A model generated the notes under the pieces. The model saw only the letters and a list, made by a program, of their open reading frames with translations, was not told the origin of the DNA and did no database searches. A stretch of DNA of 64,000 nt from Paracentrotus lividus (Eukaryota; Echinodermata; Echinoidea; Camarodonta; Echinidae), in assembly GCA_940671915.1 (NCBI GenBank), contig CALNVZ010003426.1:13895912-13959911 (forward strand). The letters are read 5' to 3'. This document shows, one piece after another, positions 53,301 to 62,300 of the stretch (position 1 is its first letter; the number at the start of each line of letters is the position of its first letter). Made by a program: the position numbers and the translations under genes.

Positions 53301-56300
53301 ATACTTTTCGACTACCTATTCACAACACATAGTCAATGGGAGTGTTGGTCGGTTCGCTCTCGCTTTAAAAGAAACTTACGCTGTGTTGAGATAGTTGAGA
53401 GCAAGCTGTAAGACACGTGGAGCCACATAGTTCTTCAGTCTGTATTGTTCCAATAACCTCAGCACATTAGTCAGGACGCTTACTGTGAGAAAGGAAAGAA
53501 AACTATTTAGTAAAACTAGTTGGCGAATTCAAGTAGGGCATTTAATATACAAGAGATAATCTCAACCAATCTTGTTCTTCTGCAGATACATCTGGGGTTG
53601 TTTTGCTTAGCTGTGCCAAAAGTTACTCATAACTTTACAGAGGAATTGAATATGGACAGGCAATATTCAATTCTTCTGTAAAGAGAAACTAAATATCTGA
53701 CAGTATTTACCCTGAAGGTTCTAAATCATAAATTATGCATTCATATCCACAAAAGTAAGGAAATTGTCACGAAGGAATTAACTGATTTCTTGGTACATCA
53801 GACTTGGTAAGCTAGATTGTGAGAATCAAACATGTTATGATTCATGCTAACTTGTATCATCATGTAGTAGCCAAGATAGATCCCACCCTCTTCAAATGAA
53901 AGAGTTCCTTTTGCCCTTTCTGGTCTTGAGCTATCATGCCTCTCTTATCATCTCTTATCCTCTTCCCCTCTCCCTCCTCTCTGTTCCCTTCTTCCTTAAC
54001 CGTTTCCTCTCTCCTCTCTTTATTTATTTCCTCTTATCTTTTCTTCTCGCCCTTTTTTATTTCCCCTATCTTTCCCCTACTAAACTTTGACTTACCTGAA
54101 AATGATTTGAGATACCAGTCTGAGAACTTGACATACTCCTTGGTCACGTTACCAGGGCTACCATACCTAGTGGGTATAAACAGATACGAGAATGGTAGCC
54201 TACTATGCCATGCAAACACCTACTTGTCATTGAATTTCATACATTCTTTTTAATTTTACCCGACCGCCAATATCAAATGCTTATTAACTGAGATACTAGG
54301 GGACCTACGGCTCAACCCTTTCCAAATTTGGGGTGGGGGGGGGGGGGCAAGTACGGCTAGGCAACTACAAAACAGACTTTGTTCTTTCTTTATTATGTGA
54401 ATATGTGGAGATCCCTTTGTGTTACCACTAGAGGTTGGCTTTTGGTTTAAATCAGGGACCAATTTTCAAAGCAGATACTTTGCAAAGAGGATATTGATTT
54501 TTGTTTTACTTGGTACATCAGACTTGGTAAGCTAGATTGTGAGAATCAAACATATTATGATTCATGCTAACTTGTTATCATCATGTAGTAGCCAAGATAC
54601 ACACAAACTTAATAATAATTAAACCAAAAATCCTAGTTTAAATCGAACATACCAAATTGGGAACAAAGCGCATCATCTAGCGCATAAAGCCCTTCACTGC
54701 GAGCGTTCTGACTAAGAATTCACTTCTTACCTTTCAAAGACTCTTGAAAGTATATGGAGGGCCCACTTCTTTGCTTTCCACCAAGGCAACTCAGGTCGGT
54801 CATCTATATCAACTTCCAAGGAACTCTGCAATATACAAACAGAACATAAAACAATATAATGATCCCACTGTCTTGTGAAAAAAAAAAAACAATAATAAAT
54901 TCAAATTCAAACATGATTGGATAACACTTTATCTGGTGCTTGGTAGTAATGTGTACATGTCTAATAGCTACATCAGACTTGGTAAGCTAGATTGTGAGAA
55001 TCAAACATGTTATAATTCATGCAAACTTGTATCATCATGTAGTAGCTACATTTGAAACACATGCTGACAACCAAACAAGAAGGTGCAACCAATCTAAAGT
55101 TTTATTAAAAGTCTTCATTAATTTAAAGTTTTCAGTAAGTGATTACTCACATGACCTTTTCTCAGTCCTAAAGATTCAGGGGTGTTTCACCAATTTGCTC
55201 TCACAGTTACCCATGACTTAACAAAAGACTGGAACATGTTCTTTGGTGCTACACCAGTCACATTCTCAATAATTAAGCACAACAACTCATCACCAGTCAT
55301 TCATAAAACATTTATAGCTTATGAACAACTTGATAAAACATTCCCCGATGCCGTGTCTCCATTGGCATAGCTGTACAAGGAGAGATGCCACTCAGTATCA
55401 CTAAAAAATTCTGATATGTGCAAAAAATCCTGAAAGGGGCTGAAAAACATAATGCTGTAATTTTGAGTGATTCATGTAAATTTTCTGATTCCAGGAAATT
55501 TTCTGAAAAGTGACAATCTCTGTACAAAAAGTCAATAATACTCACTGCTGGGATCGGTTGTTCCAAGATAGCTGTAATGAGTCCCATCCACTGAGTGAAA
55601 ACTTCCTTAGTAACAAGATCCTGTGGGAGGTTGTACTGCAGGTGGATGGAAAACAAGATGGGGGTAATTATGAAATATTCTACAAGAAGTAAGTATCCAG
55701 ATGGTTTTGTTTTTTTCAGGTATTGCAAATGTTGCTAGTTTGTACTGTGGGTGGATGGAAAAGAGTATAAGGGTAATTATTAAATATTTCATAAGTGATC
55801 ACTTTCTCAGTGGTTTTATTTTTGCATGTTTGGCGAGTCCATCTTCGAGATAATTCCACTATAACCAGGCATGAGACAGAGAAATTTCTAAAAAAGAGGA
55901 AAATTTCAAAAAAGAGGAAAATTGCTACTAGTGAGGGAGCATAGCGACCGAACTATCCTGAGGGGTGGGTTTCTGGGAGGGGGGGTCCCCCTCCCTAGAA
56001 AATTTTGCAATTTTAGGTATAGAAAATTCACATTTTCTTGGCTGCAACTTGTCAAATCAATCTTGTGTTCCAAGTCTACACACAGTGAGAGCGGAAAATA
56101 ATTCCAGAATACACAATGAAACACCGCTAAAACACCTCCGCTATCTACATGCAAAAAAAAAAAAAAAAAAAAAAATTATAGGTTTTTTTTTTTTTTTTTT
56201 TTTTTATTTTGGAATTTCAAAATCGGCGAATCGCGGGATTCCCGGTGAGCAAAAATCATGCCTGTATAACATACAAGCTTACTTATACTCATGGATAAAA

Positions 56301-59300
56301 AATATGAAAATCATGAGATTATCCACTTGCAAATTTCTCCCAACTATTCCAAAATCATGCAAACATCAGTATGCTAATATTGCATCAAACCAAAATAACC
56401 AGTGACACTAGCATGTAAATTTTTAGTGTATATCCCCTCTGGTAAGATATATGGATATCTCATACAGAACTCAGGGAAGTGAAATATACAAAAGAAAACA
56501 AAAATATCTTCATCCACAAACAGATCTACCTAAAATAGTATACTGGGCTATATCAGACTTGGTAAGCTAGATTGTGAGAATCAAACATGTTATGATTCAT
56601 GCTAACTTGTATCATCATGTAGTAGCCAAGATACAGATCTTGACAGATCTCTTTACAAGATTCACTATTAAGCTCCTTCTGCCAAACTGGCCTCCCCTGG
56701 CGATTTGCAGTGATCTTAGTTTTTGGCTTGGTCTAGTATTGGTCTTGTGTCAGTATCGTCTTGCGTCAAGTAAGGTCAAGTAGAGAATCAAGGACAATAG
56801 TACGAATGTTGTGACCTTTGTAACAAAGGTTTGCCATCAATAGCAAAATAGCAATGACCAATCACAATCATTGTTGCAAGCACATTTGCTTCCAAATACT
56901 GTCAAGTAACCAATCAGAAATGTTCTTTCAAATTTCCAATCCATTGCAAGCCTTTGTGTTACAGGGCCCTGGAGAGGCTATGCCAAAGTTCTCACATGAA
57001 TCCCATCCATCTGAAAAGACACATACCTGGATTAGAGCATAGAAGATCTTGAGGATGAGTTTCTGGAGGAGTACGGATGGTTCTGAGGTTTCAGGCAGAC
57101 ACTGTCCACATCTCTGAGACATCCAGGGTAAGATAACCTTCATGGCTTCCTTCAATGGGCCTCGGTCCTCAGGCTGCTTGAATCTAGATTTACAAGAAAC
57201 ATGAAGTTGGAAAGGATTGAAGGGTTGCTTGAATCTTCAGTTAGAACAAGAATGCAAGAGAATTAGCAGAGGTAAGCGGGAATTCTAGGATTGCTGGACT
57301 GCTCAAATCTTTATTTAGAACAAGCATACAAGAGAATTAGCAGAGAGAAATCGAAATTCAAAGAAGTGAGGGGACCTTGTTTATAACCGGGGCTAGAATT
57401 AAGCAGTGGCCCGGTGCCAATGCCTACCTGAAACTTTGCTGGGCCACCTGAAATAAACCAGAACCCCCATTCTACCATGTGGATTGCATGCACAAACGGG
57501 ACTAATGGATGGGCACCCAAATGAAAATGTGAAACATGAGCCCCGAACGGCAATTGTAAAAGGATTCTAAACTATTCTAAAAAGGACCTTGGTTACGACT
57601 CTCAAAATCTTTAATCACAAAAAAAAATAATACCCTTCTCGAAGAGATAATTGTTGTCGTAAAAATTTGATACCCCCATAAAGTTTATCAATGTTCAATG
57701 TGACAAATTTGCTTTGTTTTACAAAGAAGAAACTTGAAATCAGGTTTCATAAATAATCAAGAAGAATCATTACACTTTTAAAAATTGAGGATTATAATTA
57801 TTCCGCGGGGGTGAAATTTTATCTGACCATCAGACTTGGTAAGCTAGAGTGAAAATCAATCATTATTGCATTCCTGCTAACTTCTTGTCATCATTAATCA
57901 GGACAGGACATCCCCTTTTCTTAGACACAACCTAAGGTCAAGATATCTGTATACATGTATATAAAATGGGAAATTCACCCTTGAATTCAATTGGTGTATA
58001 TAAAAATAATTAAAAAATAAAGTAAAAATGCGAGTGAAGGGTCAAAGAAAATCCACAAGATATTAATTTAGTTATAATTATGCTTGTTGGATCGACAGCT
58101 AAAAACTCCTTCCACGCCCCCACCCCCCCCCAAAAAAAAAAACAGACAGAGGGGTCATATCATTGGACTTCAAATTATGCATTGCCCCAGACCAGAGTGC
58201 TCAGTTGGTAAAGATTTAATAAACTATCAATGTACTGCACACCCCTATTTCTACAATGGACTCACTCATAATTCTATACTAGCTGATAGACAGCTACATT
58301 GTAGGAATCCTCCAAACTAGAGAGAGGTGTCATAAAAAGTAATTAAGTACAAGTCCATTATCCAGTAAAGATGATAATGCTGCACACCCCTATTTCTACA
58401 ATGGACTCACTCTTTAATAGTTCTTTACTAGTTGAAAGACAGCCGGGAATCCTCCAAACTAGAGATAGGTGTCATAAAAAGTAATTAGTACAAGTCCATT
58501 ACCCAGTAAAGATGATAATGCTGCACACCCCTATTTCTACAATGGACTCACTCATAGTTCTTTACTAGTTGATAGACAGCCAGGAATCCTCCAAACCAGA
58601 CAGAGGGGTCGTCAGAGCTGATGTATTGCACAATAGATCCCACCACTCCGTCCCACTTTCCTGGGTAGTCCTGCTTCAGCATGGTGCTCAAACAAACGCA
58701 CAGTTGAACTCTGAAAGCAAGTAAATGAATAAGAGTTTTAATTTTATTCTGAAAGGGACTAAATGAACTGCAGATAAAATCTAAGTTATTTACCACAGGT
58801 TATGATACAGCCATGTATAGATAGATAAATAATATTACATTTCTTTTGATTCCATTACAATAGGTCAACACTATTTATTACTCCAATATTACATGTTTAA
58901 ACAAGATGAATCCTCGACCGCGCGCGGTCGAAATATATGCCTCCGTCATTGCCAGATCACAAAAATATCACACATTCATCTATTCATTTTGCTTTATAGA
59001 ATGACATTTTTGACCTTGACCTTTGACCTTGTGACCCCAAACCTAATCAGACCATATTCCTCTGGTAATAGATACTACCCTTAAATTTGAAGTTTATATC
59101 TTAACTGGTTTCCAAGATATCGCGATGACAAACTCAATACATGGATTTTCACATCTTGACCTCGGTGACCCTTGACCTTTGACCTATATAATCCATAATC
59201 TAATCAGATCATCTTCCTATGGCGGTACATACTACACCTAAGTTTGAAGCTCATATCTCAAACGGTTCTTAAGATATCGCGATAACAAACTCAATACATA

Positions 59301-62300
59301 GAATTTCACTATTTGACCTCCGTGACCTTGAACTTTGACCTACATACTCCAAAATCTAATCAGATCATCTTCCTATACTGGTACATACTATCTCCAAGTT
59401 TGAAGCTCATATCTCAAATGGTTCTTGAGATATCGCGATAACGAACTCAATACATAGAATTTCACTATTTTTTACCTCTGTGACCTTGACCTTTGACCTA
59501 CATACTCCAAAATCTATTGAGATCATCTTCCTATGGTGGTACATACTATCCCTAAGTTTGAAGTTGATATCTCAAGTGGTTCTTGAGATATCGCGATAAC
59601 GAGCAAGCGGGACGTACGGACGGACGTACAGACGTACGGACGTACGGACGGACGGACAACCCGAAAACATGATGCCTCCGGCACCACCTTCGGTGGCGGA
59701 GGCATAAAAAGGAGAATTGTTGGAAGGGGCTTATTCTGTCAACATTACTTTTGGGGGGAATTTCCACAAAATTTTCATCATGAATTTCAAAATAAATGTA
59801 TTTGGCACATCAGACTTGGTAAGCTAGATCGTGAGAATCAAACATGTTATGATTCATGCTAACTTGTATCATCATGTAGTAGCCAAGATATTAGGTTAAC
59901 ACAAGATTATTTCACATACTTTCATCTCCTTCCAAGTACATGTATCACTGCACAATATTTTAGAAAATAATGGGGCCACTCAGTACATGTAGATACAGTG
60001 GTGGTCTCATAATGGGGAGACCCCTGATTCGAAGCCACGTTGATGTGCGAGTGCCTATTGATGAGACATTAATCCCCAATACCAAGTCCCTGGGATAGGA
60101 CTAAAAGCCCTAGACCACCATAGGCAGCACAGAAACGTTAACGCTAGCAAAGGCCCTGTTACAATCGGTGATATTGCAGCGACGCATAATGTCACACCTA
60201 AGCATTATTTACATCTGAGATCAACCTGTGACATCACCATCCGAAAGATGTGACTGGGCCTACAGTTAGTGCTTTGTTAGCGCCAAAAAAAAATGTTTCT
60301 GTGTACAGTACAGGTCGGTACAGTACGGTACAGGTCGCTAAATATAATTAGTAGTAAATCAATCCATAAGCAAAATAAAGACAAAATTGTATGTTTACCT
60401 AAGAAGCTCAGGAAGCGATATAATAGCTTTGATGATGTTCTCCCGGATGAAGTTCTTATCGTTCTCGTGGATGCTGAATGGAATGGGTTCCAAGGGGGTC
60501 TCCACCTCTCTCTGCTGCCAGAACTGTGTGACCATGTTCTTGAGATAGATGACCCCAGCCTGACGGACTGGGAACGGGTGTGCCTCTTCCATTACTGAGC
60601 ATAGTAGTGTTGGGGTGAAGCCTATGATCTTATGAACCTAGAGAGAGGAAAAAGACAGAGGTTACAGAATGTTAGATAGACTGGGAACAGTAGGGTTTCT
60701 TCCATCACTCATGTAGGCCTACATGCACTTTCGTTAGGGGCTATCCAAGAACAATTTTTTCCTTCTAATATTCCCTTCTCTAGAATGAGGGAAAAAAAAA
60801 AAAAAAAACACTTGAAGATAAACTTCAATATTCTTTATTTACTTTTCCCTCTCTGCAAATGAAAGTAATTGTAAATGTTTTCATTTCTTTTCATTTGGTT
60901 TTATTATTTATTTATTTATTTTATTTTCTAAATATATATTTTTTTTAATTTTTTCATTATCGGCCTCATTATTATTATAATTTATTGTAGAAAATATTTA
61001 TTTTTTATTTTTTTATTTTTAATTATTCATTTAATTTTTTTTTTTTTTATAATTTTTATTTATTTTTTATTTATTTATTTATTTATTATTTTATTTATTC
61101 ATTTATTTATTTATTATTATTTATTTTTTTTTTTTTATTATTAATTTTTTTTATTTATTTATTTTTTATTTATTTATTTATTTATTTTTTTTTTTGGGGG
61201 GGAGAGGGGGGCTTGAGCTCTAGCCTTAAATGTTAACCCTTACCCTCAGCACGCGCCCCCCCCCCCACCCGCAAAACAAATGAAGATTTTTTTTTTTCCC
61301 ATATTTTTTTTCATGGGGGGGGGGGCAGGGGTGGAGGATCGATTTTGGAGGACAAATTTTAATATTTCAATTTGATGATAAATTTTGTCCTTTATTCCTT
61401 GCCACACCCCCAAATTCAAAAGAAAAAAAAGTTGGAATTTTTTATCAATGCCCACAAACATACATGACATTGACAAGAAAACATCCACACAGTCACAACT
61501 ATTGTAATTTTTTTTTATCATTTTTTGGGCACGCACATCTTCTTCTTCTTCTTCGGTTGGTTTCCTCCAGTTTGGAGAACTTCAAATGGTGCAGAGGAGC
61601 TTTTATCAATCATGTCAGTTTTTCAGAGTTTTTTAAATTTAGGCTAGGTCTAATCAATATCATTAATCAATAGAGGTCTAAGACAAGTCAATAGCTGCTA
61701 CGATTGAACAAACCAATATTCATATACAAGGCAGTTCATTGCCATCACACAAAGGAACAGAATTTAGAGTCACAACAAGACTAAGTTAGAGATCTCGAGT
61801 AGATCGAGATCTAGATTTTCTAGATATTATCACGCTAGCAGCAAAGCTCTGTCGGCACTGTGGCAAAAATTTTGTGTGGAGACTGAATGCATTCGAAACA
61901 AGTTTTGCCAGAGTCGGCGAAAAATCGGGAGTCTTTTTTATTCTTTATTTTCACGATAGTGAAATCAAATTTATTGAAAACCTATTCTATGATAAACATA
62001 AATACATAGAAATATAGGAAGGCTTCAATTTAGAGTCAATATCTTTTGCAAAAAGAAGAAAATTCGTGGGGAAAAACCAATGGACCAAGATGCAAACCTG
62101 CCACCCTTAGTCCCACTTTCACTACTAACTTTTTAGGTCAATTCTTTGTATCGACTTAGTAAACCTATGAGTGGATATTATCACAGTCTGACTTTCAAAA
62201 ATAAGCATCATTGCACACTTAACACTTATGCATGGTCAATCATAATTCAATTGCATTGCATTGCCATTGCCGTTTATTCTTTCAAGTTCAACAAAACAAA

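Noticed and set aside
55312..55728. 138-codon minus-strand ORF
   Set aside because: Only 55546-55635 matches IPO7 (exon 5, with GT-AG borders). The remainder is intron read-through.
43248..59887. The ~85-base repeat as a simple MITE or a CRISPR-like array
   Set aside because: The terminal inverted repeats and dispersed copies suggested a MITE at first, but box C, box D, uniform orientation, the one-per-intron pattern and guide conservation fit snoRNA better. Spacing is irregular and the units lie in animal introns, so it is not CRISPR. A mobile origin of the copies stays possible.
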